From positions 1 to 64,000 of the forward strand of contig NZ_WOEY01000028.1 in the NCBI RefSeq assembly GCF_013177695.1: a stretch of DNA of 64,000 nt. Reading direction: 5' to 3'. The stretch is from Paraburkholderia solitsugae. GTDB taxonomy: Bacteria; Pseudomonadota; Gammaproteobacteria; Burkholderiales; Burkholderiaceae. Position 1 is the stretch's first letter. Every line of letters begins with the position of its first letter. The notes beneath the pieces are model-generated. The model was not told the origin of the DNA. It worked only from the letters and a program-made list of their open reading frames with translations, and did not search any database. Of this stretch, positions 36,512 through 42,805 are shown piece by piece. The translations under genes were made by a program, and so were the position numbers.

Positions 36512-37104
36512 TGCAATGCGCCCCAGCGTTCGGTAGCGGGTTCGGCCGACGCCCATTTCCAGTTGTCGCCGTCACGGCAGATCGACGCGACATAGAATGC
36601 ACTGCTTGCCGGCACATTCTGGGTGGCGGTCTGATCGACGGAGAAGACGATTTCCTTGCAGTCGAGTGCGCCTGCGCTGATCGTGCGGCTAACGGTGACG
36701 CGGCCGTGTTCGTCGTCTTCGATCGGCACTGAGTGTGTCACGCTCCACGGTGCGATCGCGCCGACGTCAAGCGGTCCGGCGATTTTGGCGATACCGTCCT
36801 GCGTATTCTTATGGACCACCCGCTCCGAGTACTGCACGCCGGCGCGGGCTGCGGCCACTGCGCCGAGACCGATGCCGGTAGCGACGGCCGCATTACGGGT
36901 GACTTTGGCCGCGAGCGCGGCGCCTGCGATACCGGCGCCGGCGGTGGCGCCTTCGGTATAGAGCGAGCCACACCCGCTCAATGCCGACGAGATCGCCACG
37001 GCCAACGCGGCGAGCGCCGTTGTATTCGGACGTCCGCGTTTGGCCGCTTTAGACGTTTTGGCGGTTTGTTTTTCCCATTCGGCCCACACCATACTTTTTT
37101 GCAT
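36508..37104 (-). CDS. Predicted lipoprotein, upstream member of a tandem paralogous pair
   Basis: A 198-residue protein. An N-terminal stretch of about 25 charged residues (KSMVWAEWEKQTAKTSKAAK) precedes the hydrophobic signal LAALAVAISSALSGC, whose LSGC is a lipobox. A later internal start is therefore possible, but no ATG lies close. A glycine-zipper-like segment (AGAGIAGAALAAKVTRNAAV, ATGIGLGAVAAARAGV) follows, then the paralogous domain ending NWKWASAEPATERWGALQ. Two cysteines (ALDCKEIVF and VASICRDG) align with those of the downstream copy and could form a disulfide. Function unknown. Confidence 0.78.
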   Translation of the reverse strand: MQKSMVWAEWEKQTAKTSKAAKRGRPNTTALAALAVAISSALSGCGSLYTEGATAGAGIAGAALAAKVTRNAAVATGIGLGAVAAARAGVQYSERVVHKNTQDGIAKIAGPLDVGAIAPWSVTHSVPIEDDEHGRVTVSRTISAGALDCKEIVFSVDQTATQNVPASSAFYVASICRDGDNWKWASAEPATERWGALQ

Positions 37105-37484
37105 TTCCCTGTCTTTGCTCCTGCAAGTGTCTTTCGTTCACATACGCGAAACACGTGTGTGAATGGTGCGTGAGCGAAAGACACGTCTTTCTTATCGTTG
37201 CACTATGCGCTGCCGCATTTTGCAGGATGCCATTTGTAAATGGCAGTGGGAAAGTGCAAGCAATTGCAAAAGATGATGCGAGTCAAATCGGTTTCTGGTG
37301 AGAAGAGGCCGATTTGATTGGTGATGCGAAGGGATTAATTATGAGATGACAGGTGGGCAGAAAGGGCCGTTTCAGCAGAGAGGGCGATGCACAACACGCG
37401 CACAAGGCGGGCGCAAAAAGTAGACGGCGAGCACACAGAAAACACCCGCGCACGCGAACGAACCGTGTGGGCACCTGACACCGC
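37105..37484. other. Intergenic region between the lipoprotein pair and the sigma-54 activator (380 bases)
   Basis: No gene supported. It holds the promoter of the lipoprotein pair and the conspicuous inverted repeat listed separately; base composition between 37200 and 37350 is unusually AT-rich. The 3' end of the sigma-54 activator lies at 37485. Confidence 0.4.
37127..37184. repeat. Long imperfect inverted repeat upstream of the lipoprotein pair
   Basis: GTGTCTTTCGTTCACATAC (37127-37145) faces GTGCGTGAGCGAAAGACAC (37166-37184), pairing at 16 of 19 positions, with the short palindrome ACACGTGT in the loop. No T run follows, so it is not a plain terminator. It may be an operator or an mRNA leader structure. 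Confidence 0.6.
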
Positions 37485-38546
37485 TTATTTCTCGGTTTCT
37501 TCGTCTGTGCCTGCGTCGCCGCCGTACACGCTCAAGCGGTTGTACAGCGTCTTCAGACTCACGCCGAGCGCTTTGGCCGCGCGCCGCTTGTCGCCGCCGC
37601 AATACTTGAGCGTGCCGAGAATGATCTGTTTTTGCGCATCCGCGAGTGGGGTGCCGATCCACACGCTCATCGCGTCGCCTTGCGTCACGGGCCTTTTCAC
37701 GCGCGACGCGAGATGCGGATGCGGCAGCTCGACCGTCTTCTCCGCGAGAATGAACGCGCGATACACCGCGTTTTTCAACTCGCGCACGTTGCCCGGCCAC
37801 GACCAGGTCCGCACGGTTTCGATCGACCGTTTGCTGAAGCTCTTGCTTGTGCCTTCCTGCTGATTCAGCAAGGCGAGGAAGTGTTGCGCGAGCAGTTCGC
37901 GATCACTCTCACGCTCGCGCAACGGCGGCGCGCGCAAGGGAAAAACCGCGAGCCGGTACATCAGGTCTTCACGCAGACCGTTTTCCTTCACCGCGACCGC
38001 GGGGTCGCGATTGGTCGCCGCGATCACGCGCACGTCGCCGCGAATCAGTTCATTGCCGCCGACCCGAAAAAACGTGCCGGTCTCGAGCGCGCGCAAGAGC
38101 TTCACCTGGCGCACCGGCGCCATTTCCGTGATTTCGTCGAGAAACAGCGTGCCGCCGTTCGCATGTTCGAAGTAGCCGATACGGCCTTGGGCCGCGCTGG
38201 TGAAGCTACCTTTTTCGTGGCCGAACAATTCGGCTTCGATGAGTTCGTCGGGAATCGCGCCGCAGTTCACCGCGACAAACGGTGCGTCCTTGCGGCTGCT
38301 TTGATCGTGAATCGTGCGGGCGATCAGTTCCTTGCCGGTGCCGGATTCGCCGATGATCAACGCGGTCGCGTCAGTGCTGGCGACGCGCTCGATCTGCTCG
38401 TACAGTTCGAGCATCACCGGCGACGAGCCGTACAGCAGCCCGTACGATTTCAGTCCCGCGATGCCGTCCGCGACGCGCTGCTTCGCCTGTGCCGAAGCAT
38501 TGCCGCCGGCGGAGACGGTGGGCGAGTCGAGGTCGATTGACGCCAT
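37485..38546 (-). CDS. Sigma-54-dependent activator lacking a receiver domain (bEBP 1)
   Basis: A 353-residue enhancer-binding protein consisting only of a ~35-residue N-terminus, the AAA+ domain and a Fis-type DNA-binding helix. Walker A is GESGTGKE (66-73), Walker B LFLDEITEM, sensor I VRVIAATNRD, arginine-finger region LREDLMYRLAVFPL, and the C-terminal helix-turn-helix CGGDKRRAAKALGVSLKTLY. The sigma-54-contact loop, normally GAFTGA, reads GSFTSA (113-118). With no sensory domain its activity is probably set by abundance or by a separate partner. It diverges from the P1 sigma-54 promoter and lies 1 kb from a second activator. Confidence 0.93.
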   Translation of the reverse strand: MASIDLDSPTVSAGGNASAQAKQRVADGIAGLKSYGLLYGSSPVMLELYEQIERVASTDATALIIGESGTGKELIARTIHDQSSRKDAPFVAVNCGAIPDELIEAELFGHEKGSFTSAAQGRIGYFEHANGGTLFLDEITEMAPVRQVKLLRALETGTFFRVGGNELIRGDVRVIAATNRDPAVAVKENGLREDLMYRLAVFPLRAPPLRERESDRELLAQHFLALLNQQEGTSKSFSKRSIETVRTWSWPGNVRELKNAVYRAFILAEKTVELPHPHLASRVKRPVTQGDAMSVWIGTPLADAQKQIILGTLKYCGGDKRRAAKALGVSLKTLYNRLSVYGGDAGTDEETEK

Positions 38547-38630
38547 AAACGGGGAGTCCTGGGCAAATGGGGTTCGGTGTTGCGGCGCGCGGCCTTGGAG
38601 CGAGACGGACCCATGCGGCCAACTATCTCA

Positions 38631-38643
38631 TAAAAATTTGATT
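38631..38643 (-). promoter_or_regulatory. Perfect IHF consensus site
   Basis: On the minus strand AATCAAATTTTTA matches WATCAANNNNTTR at every fixed position. It lies about 125 bases upstream of the sigma-54 promoter P1, where IHF bending normally helps a bound activator to reach polymerase. Confidence 0.55.
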
Positions 38644-38762
38644 TAACCACTTTGACGCCGCTTCCGGCAATCCGTGTGACGGTCGGTGAAATAACCCGGC
38701 GCACGCTCGGTCAGAAAGTGCCTGAACCCGTGCGAGCAATGAATGAGAGCGGCAAATTTACC

Positions 38763-38778
38763 GGGCACGGCGTTTGCG
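38763..38778 (+). promoter_or_regulatory. Sigma-54 promoter P1
   Basis: GGGCACGGCGTTTGCG: the GG (-24) at 38764-38765 and the GC (-12) at 38776-38777 are 12 bases apart and match GGCACG-N4-TTGC fully. Predicted transcription start is about 38789, three bases before ATG 38792. Confidence 0.75.
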
Positions 38779-38791
38779 CAGTCCATCCGAC

Positions 38792-38947
38792 ATGCGTGTG
38801 CTTTTGCGCGACCCAGTTCAAAGCACGCAGCGGCGCTACCGGGCCGCGACCGTCAATACCGAACGCTACGTGCGGCGCAACCCGTGGCGCTCGATCGGCA
38901 TTGCCGCGGGCGTAGGCCTTTTGCGTAGTGTTCTGAGCACGCGCTAA
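38792..38947 (+). pseudogene. Truncated DUF883 (ElaB/YqjD-like) C-terminal fragment, possibly a short leaderless gene
   Basis: A 51-residue frame, too short for ordinary gene calls. Its end reads TERYVRRNPWRSIGIAAGVG followed by LLRSVLSTR, the C-terminal membrane helix of the DUF883 family (consensus YVRxNPWxxxGIAAGVGxLLG). The ~60-residue coiled-coil part that normally precedes it is absent; upstream codons in this frame reach a stop at 38744 without family similarity. DUF883 proteins tether ribosomes to the membrane in stationary-phase E. coli (YqjD). Because P1 would start RNA three bases before the ATG, it could be translated leaderlessly; otherwise it is a relic in the 5' leader of the next gene. 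Confidence 0.6.
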
Positions 38948-38995
38948 CGCGCAATGCGCGATGTCGATCTGCTTGACGACAACAAGGAGGACACG

Positions 38996-39265
38996 ATGGG
39001 ACGACCCAAAATTGGCATCTTCGGCGCGCTGATAGCCCTCGGCGGGTTTCTGGCTGTACGCTACGTGCAGCGAAATCGTGCCACGCAGGTTCCGGCGGCG
39101 CGTGAACTGAGCCGGTGGGAAGGCGAAGGCGGAACGGTGGCGACGCCGTCCGGCAGCGTGACGACGGCCAGTACAGGCCCATCTACGCCAGACACGGCAC
39201 ACGGCGCAAATGGCTCGGCACGTCCGAACGGCAAAGACGGCGCATGGCCGTTTCCGCGCAGCTGA
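38996..39265 (+). CDS. Small single-helix membrane protein
   Basis: An 89-residue protein starting MGRPKIGIFGALIALGGFLA behind a perfect AAGGAGG (38984-38990). One N-terminal transmembrane helix of about 18 residues ends in AVRYVQRNR, so the N-terminus is probably in the periplasm or the protein is a short anchored tail. The rest is Ser/Thr/Gly/Pro-rich and presumably disordered (SGSVTTASTGPSTPDTAHGA). I do not recognise a family. It is the first well-formed gene after P1 and the DUF883 fragment, so sigma-54 control is inferred. Confidence 0.7.
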   Translation: MGRPKIGIFGALIALGGFLAVRYVQRNRATQVPAARELSRWEGEGGTVATPSGSVTTASTGPSTPDTAHGANGSARPNGKDGAWPFPRS

Positions 39266-39581
39266 GGGCCGCAATAAGGACCTTGCGTACGCCGCTGCGC
39301 CGACGTGCCGCTTCGACAAGCGGCACCGGGTGCGCACTACAAACTTGTCCCGATAAAACCGTATAATAGGTAAATGGACAACAATGCCGCACCATATCGC
39401 GTAATTTTCCTGTAGATTGTTGCGATATTGAATCAAATCAGGGGCTCGGCGCTGTAGTGAGGATGTTGGCGTGTGCTCACGTCTGGGCGCACAAGCGGCG
39501 TAGCCGCAAGCCGCCGGCCTGCTTTTTCAGCATGCGGTTTTGCATGTTCCCCCATTCACGCTTTCAGGTTTTCGAGACGCG
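39266..39581. other. Intergenic region before the sigma-54 response regulator (316 bases)
   Basis: Contains a perfect -10 box TATAAT at 39362-39367 on the plus strand, 215 bases before the start, without a convincing -35 17 bases upstream (TTGTCC is 11 bases away). Nothing else recognised. Confidence 0.4.
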
Positions 39582-40979
39582 ATGCCACACGTACTGATTG
39601 TCGATGACGATGCCGGTACCCGCGAGGCGCTTTCCGCCATCATCGGTGAAGACGGTCTGACTACCGCCACTGCGGGCGATTTGCGCGAAGCGCGCATTCA
39701 ACTGGTCCGGCAGATGCCAGACGTGGTTTTTACCGACCTGAAGCTGCCCGATGGCAGTGGAGTCGATCTGTTTGAAGATCTCGATCCGCGCTCCGGCGTG
39801 GAGGTGATCGTGATTACGGGCCACGCCACGGTGGAGTCGGCGGTCAACGCGTTGAAGATGGGCGCCACCGACTATCTGGTGAAGCCGATCAACATGCAGC
39901 GCGTGAAGGCGATCCTGTCGCGCTTGCCGCGCGCCGGCGACCTGAAGGCGGAAATCGGCACCTTGCGCGGCGAGTTGCGCCGCATGGGCCGCTTCGGTTT
40001 GATGCTCGGCAATTCACCGGCCATACAGGAGGTCTACGACCAGATCGCCCGTGTTGCGCCGACGGCGGCCTCGGTCATGTTGATGGGCGAATCGGGCACC
40101 GGCAAGGAAGTCGCTGCCCAGACGCTGCACGAACTCAGCTTGCGCCGCAAGCATGCGTTCCTCGCGGTGAATTGCGGCGCGATCTCGCCGAACCTGATCG
40201 AATCGGAAATGTTCGGCCACGAGCGCGGCTCGTTCACCGGCGCGGACCGTCAGCACAAAGGGTATTTCGAACGTGCGAGCGGCGGCACGCTGTTCCTCGA
40301 CGAAATCACTGAAATGCCGATCGAGTTGCAGGTGAAACTGCTGCGCGTGCTGGAGACCGGCATGTTCATGCGGGTTGGCACGACCAAGGAAACTGAAACG
40401 GACGTGCGCGTGATCGCGGCGACTAACCGGGATCCTGAGCAGGCGGTGCTGGAAGGCAAGTTGCGGCTCGACTTGTACCATCGCCTGAACGTGTTTCCGA
40501 TCAGCCTGCCGCCGTTGCGCGAGCGGGGTAAGGATGTTGAGTTGCTCGCGCAGGCGTTCCTTGATGAACTTAACGAGCGTCATAGCACGAAGAAGCATTT
40601 CCCGGCTTCGGTGAAGGACATGTTGATGTCGTATCCGTGGCCCGGCAATGTGCGCGAGCTGAAGAACTATGTGCAGCGCGCGCATATCATGTCCGGGTCG
40701 GATTCGGATAGCACGGCGACGGTGCCGTTGCAGATTACGTTGTCGAAGCCTGCGGCTGGCACGGCCATCACGATTCCGTTTGGTACTTCGCTTGCCGAAG
40801 CGGATCGGCAACTGATTCTGGCTACGCTTGAGCAGTGTGGTGGCGTGAAGACGCGTGCTGCTGAGATTCTTGGGATTAGTTTGAAGACGCTTTATAACCG
40901 GCTCGTTGAGTATGGGAATGATGCGCGTGAGGACGGTGATGCAGTCGATGAGTCGCGTGCGCTGGGGGGGGCGGTTTAA
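39582..40979 (+). CDS. Sigma-54-dependent response regulator (NtrC family, bEBP 2)
   Basis: A 465-residue activator. The receiver domain starts MPHVLIVDDDAGTREALSAI with phospho-acceptor Asp52 (VVFTDLKLPDGSG) and the Lys of YLVKPINMQR. The AAA+ domain has GESGTGKEVAAQTLHELS, the sigma-54-contact loop GSFTGA, LFLDEITEMPIELQVKLLRV, VRVIAATNRDPEQ and PPLRERGKDVELLAQAF. The Fis-like end is GGVKTRAAEILGISLKTLYN. Start ATG 39582 matches the receiver fold; the open frame extends 14 codons more. No cognate histidine kinase is adjacent, so it is an orphan in this window. It may drive P1-P4 (inference). Confidence 0.94.
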   Translation: MPHVLIVDDDAGTREALSAIIGEDGLTTATAGDLREARIQLVRQMPDVVFTDLKLPDGSGVDLFEDLDPRSGVEVIVITGHATVESAVNALKMGATDYLVKPINMQRVKAILSRLPRAGDLKAEIGTLRGELRRMGRFGLMLGNSPAIQEVYDQIARVAPTAASVMLMGESGTGKEVAAQTLHELSLRRKHAFLAVNCGAISPNLIESEMFGHERGSFTGADRQHKGYFERASGGTLFLDEITEMPIELQVKLLRVLETGMFMRVGTTKETETDVRVIAATNRDPEQAVLEGKLRLDLYHRLNVFPISLPPLRERGKDVELLAQAFLDELNERHSTKKHFPASVKDMLMSYPWPGNVRELKNYVQRAHIMSGSDSDSTATVPLQITLSKPAAGTAITIPFGTSLAEADRQLILATLEQCGGVKTRAAEILGISLKTLYNRLVEYGNDAREDGDAVDESRALGGAV

Positions 40980-41002
40980 GATTGAGAGGTTTTTCTGCCT
41001 GC

Positions 41003-41118
41003 GCGGCGCTTTGTTTCTGTGTGCCTGCGGCAGTGGGCTTTGCTTGATCTGGTTGCCTTTGCGGCGCATGTTTCTGTATGCCTGCGGCGTTGGCCTTTCC
41101 TTGTTTTCTTATTGGTCT
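41003..41118. repeat. Tandem repeat, two units of about 58 bases (left arm)
   Basis: The unit starting GCGGCGCTTTGTTTCTGTG at 41003 recurs diverged at 41061 (GCGGCGCATGTTTCTGTATG), period 58. It is the mirror of the tandem repeat in the right arm at 41719. The translated hydrophobic frames across it are spurious. Confidence 0.7.
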
Positions 41119-41147
41119 ATTAGCGTCGCCCCTGTGCGGGGCAGGCA

Positions 41148-41182
41148 CCTACTTTTCTTTGCCTGCTGCAAAGAAAAGTAGG
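41148..41182. repeat. Hairpin unit of the left arm
   Basis: CCTACTTTTCTTTGC (41148-41162) pairs perfectly with GCAAAGAAAAGTAGG (41168-41182), loop CTGCT. Confidence 0.9.
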
Positions 41183-41636
41183 CAAAAGAAAGCGGCTCAA
41201 ACCGCTAGCTCATAAGCGGGTCTCCTGGCTTGGAGGGGGTAGTGGTGCATCTGGAATCTGTGTTCTCGCACATTCCGCGCGAGTGACAAAGCAGTCATAC
41301 TTCCGGCGGCGCTGCGCGCGCCGACGCGTAATTCACCAACCGATCGCTGCGGTTTCGCTCCCGCATTTTTGATCGGCACCGCAGCCGCTTGCGGAACTCG
41401 CCTTCTAGATGCTTGAGTGCCTCGCCGAGGCGAAGCCGATGGCCCCCACCGCGCCCAAACGAAGCCCCTGGTTTCCCATGCAGACCCGTCCGCGACGCAC
41501 GCAGTGCGGAGTGGGAGCTGATGAGCCCTTTGTCACCGGGGCTGAAGGTGCGAGGGCACGGATTCCAGATGCACCACGATCCCCTCCAAGCCAGGGGACC
41601 CGCTTAAGAATTAGCGGTGTGAGCCGCTTTCTTTTG

Positions 41637-41671
41637 CCTACTTTTCTTTGCGGCAGGCAAAGAAAAGTAGG
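41637..41671. repeat. Hairpin unit of the right arm
   Basis: CCTACTTTTCTTTGC (41637-41651) pairs perfectly with GCAAAGAAAAGTAGG (41657-41671), loop GGCAG. The stem is identical to that of the left arm although the loops differ, which suggests that base pairing is under selection. Confidence 0.9.
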
Positions 41672-41718
41672 TGTGCCCGCCCCGCACAGGGGCGACGCTA
41701 ATAGACCAATAAGAAAAC

Positions 41719-41860
41719 AAGGAAAGGCCAACGCCGTCGGCACACAGACGAACAAGCGTCGCGCAGGCAACCAGATCAAGGAAAGGCCAACGCCGTAGGC
41801 GTACAGACAAACAAGCGCCGCGAAGGCAAACAAATCAAGCAAAATCCAAAGAAGCGAGAA
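41719..41860. repeat. Tandem repeat of 59-base units (right arm)
   Basis: The unit beginning AAGGAAAGGCCAACGCCGT at 41719 recurs at 41778 with about 85 percent identity, and a decayed third copy begins at 41837 (AAGCAAAATCC). A related AAGGAAAGGC also appears at about 41862. Confidence 0.75.
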
Positions 41861-41939
41861 CAAGGAAAGGCTAAAAGAGAGCCAGAAGCTAGCGCAAACG
41901 CCGTAGGCAAGAAACCACCGCCCACGGCGGCCCGCCCTC

Positions 41940-41955
41940 CGGCATAGGCCTTGCT
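41940..41955 (+). promoter_or_regulatory. Sigma-54 promoter P2
   Basis: CGGCATAGGCCTTGCT: GG at 41941-41942 and GC at 41953-41954 with 12-base distance, matching GGCAYR-N4-TTGC. Predicted start about 41966, giving a 26-base leader to ATG 41992. It lies at the right border of the repeat element. Confidence 0.7.
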
Positions 41956-41991
41956 GCGATTCAATGGAACGCAAAAACGAGGACAACCGAC

Positions 41992-42228
41992 ATGCCGGAA
42001 TACGCCACCGCTCCTGCGCTTTCCCTCCCAAAACACGCTCACCGTCCCGAGCCAATCGAGCCGCCGACGCCGGATCCCGACGAACCCGACACGACTCCAG
42101 ACCCAGGTCCAACTCCTGACCCGATGGAACCGGTCGCTCCGCCAATCGGCGATCCGCCGCAACAACCCACGCAAACGCCACAAGCCAGTCGGCGCCCGCC
42201 GCCACAAACCCCACGCATGCAACTCTGA
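41992..42228 (+). CDS. Small proline-rich protein
   Basis: A 78-residue frame with about one third proline: EPIEPPTPDPDEPDTTPDPG, EPVAPPIGDPPQQPTQTPQA. No signal peptide or membrane helix; presumably disordered. The Shine-Dalgarno is weak (GAGG about nine bases upstream). I call it a gene because a near-consensus sigma-54 promoter ends 37 bases before the ATG and similar proline-rich small proteins occur in Burkholderia (recollection, not checked). Function unknown. Confidence 0.55.
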   Translation: MPEYATAPALSLPKHAHRPEPIEPPTPDPDEPDTTPDPGPTPDPMEPVAPPIGDPPQQPTQTPQASRRPPPQTPRMQL

Positions 42229-42381
42229 CATGTTCTGTGCGCTGAACCGCAGTCCGGCACAGCGAATTTATGTACTTGTTACAAAACCGGCGCATCTTTT
42301 ACCGGCAATTTACCGTCGTGACCCCTAGACTGTATTGATGCCGCTCTCGATGGCGGCGGGCTTCCCCTAGAGGCACCGATC

Positions 42382-42594
42382 ATGAGACATCCAGCACTGC
42401 GACGTTCCGCGCGCCACGCGAAGCGCGATGCCCGGCCAGGCACCAGCACGAGCGGTCCGCCGGAATCGCCAGACCCGGCAGCGCAGAACCGCGTCGCGCC
42501 CAATGCGCCGCCAGACGGCGAGCACAACCAGGGCGGCGTGCGTCAGGAAGGGCTGGAGTACCAGCGCGATCTCGGCTCGGAGCAGGACGCCTGA
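42382..42594 (+). CDS. Small hydrophilic hypothetical protein
   Basis: A 70-residue frame: a basic N-terminal third (MRHPALRRSARHAKRDARPG) and an acidic Gln/Gly-rich end (GGVRQEGLEYQRDLGSEQDA). No known domain. GAGG lies 11 bases upstream of the ATG. It stands between the proline-rich gene and the P3 promoter of otsA, and may be co-transcribed with the proline-rich gene. The bipolar charge pattern resembles small stress proteins but that is only an impression. Confidence 0.45.
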   Translation: MRHPALRRSARHAKRDARPGTSTSGPPESPDPAAQNRVAPNAPPDGEHNQGGVRQEGLEYQRDLGSEQDA

Positions 42595-42732
42595 ACCCGT
42601 CCGACGGCCGGTAAGAAAGGTCCCGGTTTCGTCATACAAAGCAGAAAAAAATTCTTCGCGGTGCTTCGATGTCGCGCGTTTCTGCTCGCCCGTCACATTT
42701 GCACACATTCTTATTTCCGGCATCTCAAAAAA

Positions 42733-42748
42733 CGGCACGCGACTTGCA
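42733..42748 (+). promoter_or_regulatory. Sigma-54 promoter P3 of otsA
   Basis: CGGCACGCGACTTGCA: GG at 42734-42735 and GC at 42746-42747, 12 bases apart, matching GGCACG-N4-TTGCW at every fixed base. Predicted start about 42759, leader of about 47 bases. Confidence 0.78.
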
Positions 42749-42805
42749 TGCACCTTTTTGGCACATATCCGTATGCAACGAAACAACTGACCAGGTGGAG
42801 AACCA

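Larger units (their letters stand above)
41041..41780. repeat. Large inverted repeat: two ~230-base arms around a 278-base core
   Basis: Arm A 41041-41270 and arm B 41549-41780 are reverse complements at roughly 90 percent identity, for example CTTATTGGTCTATTAGCGTC in A and its complement in B. Each arm contains a 15-bp perfect hairpin. The core 41271-41548 has no recognisable gene. It looks like a non-coding Burkholderia-type intergenic repeat inserted in opposite orientations, not a transposon: no transposase and no target duplication could be found by eye. Confidence 0.88.

Noticed and set aside
40906..41181. Hydrophobic cysteine-rich ORF over the left repeat arm (and similar frames over the right arm)
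   Set aside because: The translation follows a non-coding repeat with a perfect hairpin; the same pattern reads on several frames and there is no ribosome-binding site.
41271..41548. Core of the large inverted repeat as an insertion sequence
   Set aside because: No transposase reading frame and no target-site duplication could be found by eye.
42757..42780. TTGGCAC...ATGCAAC just before otsA as a sigma-54 promoter
   Set aside because: GG to GC distance is 15 bases, and the perfect P3 lies immediately upstream.
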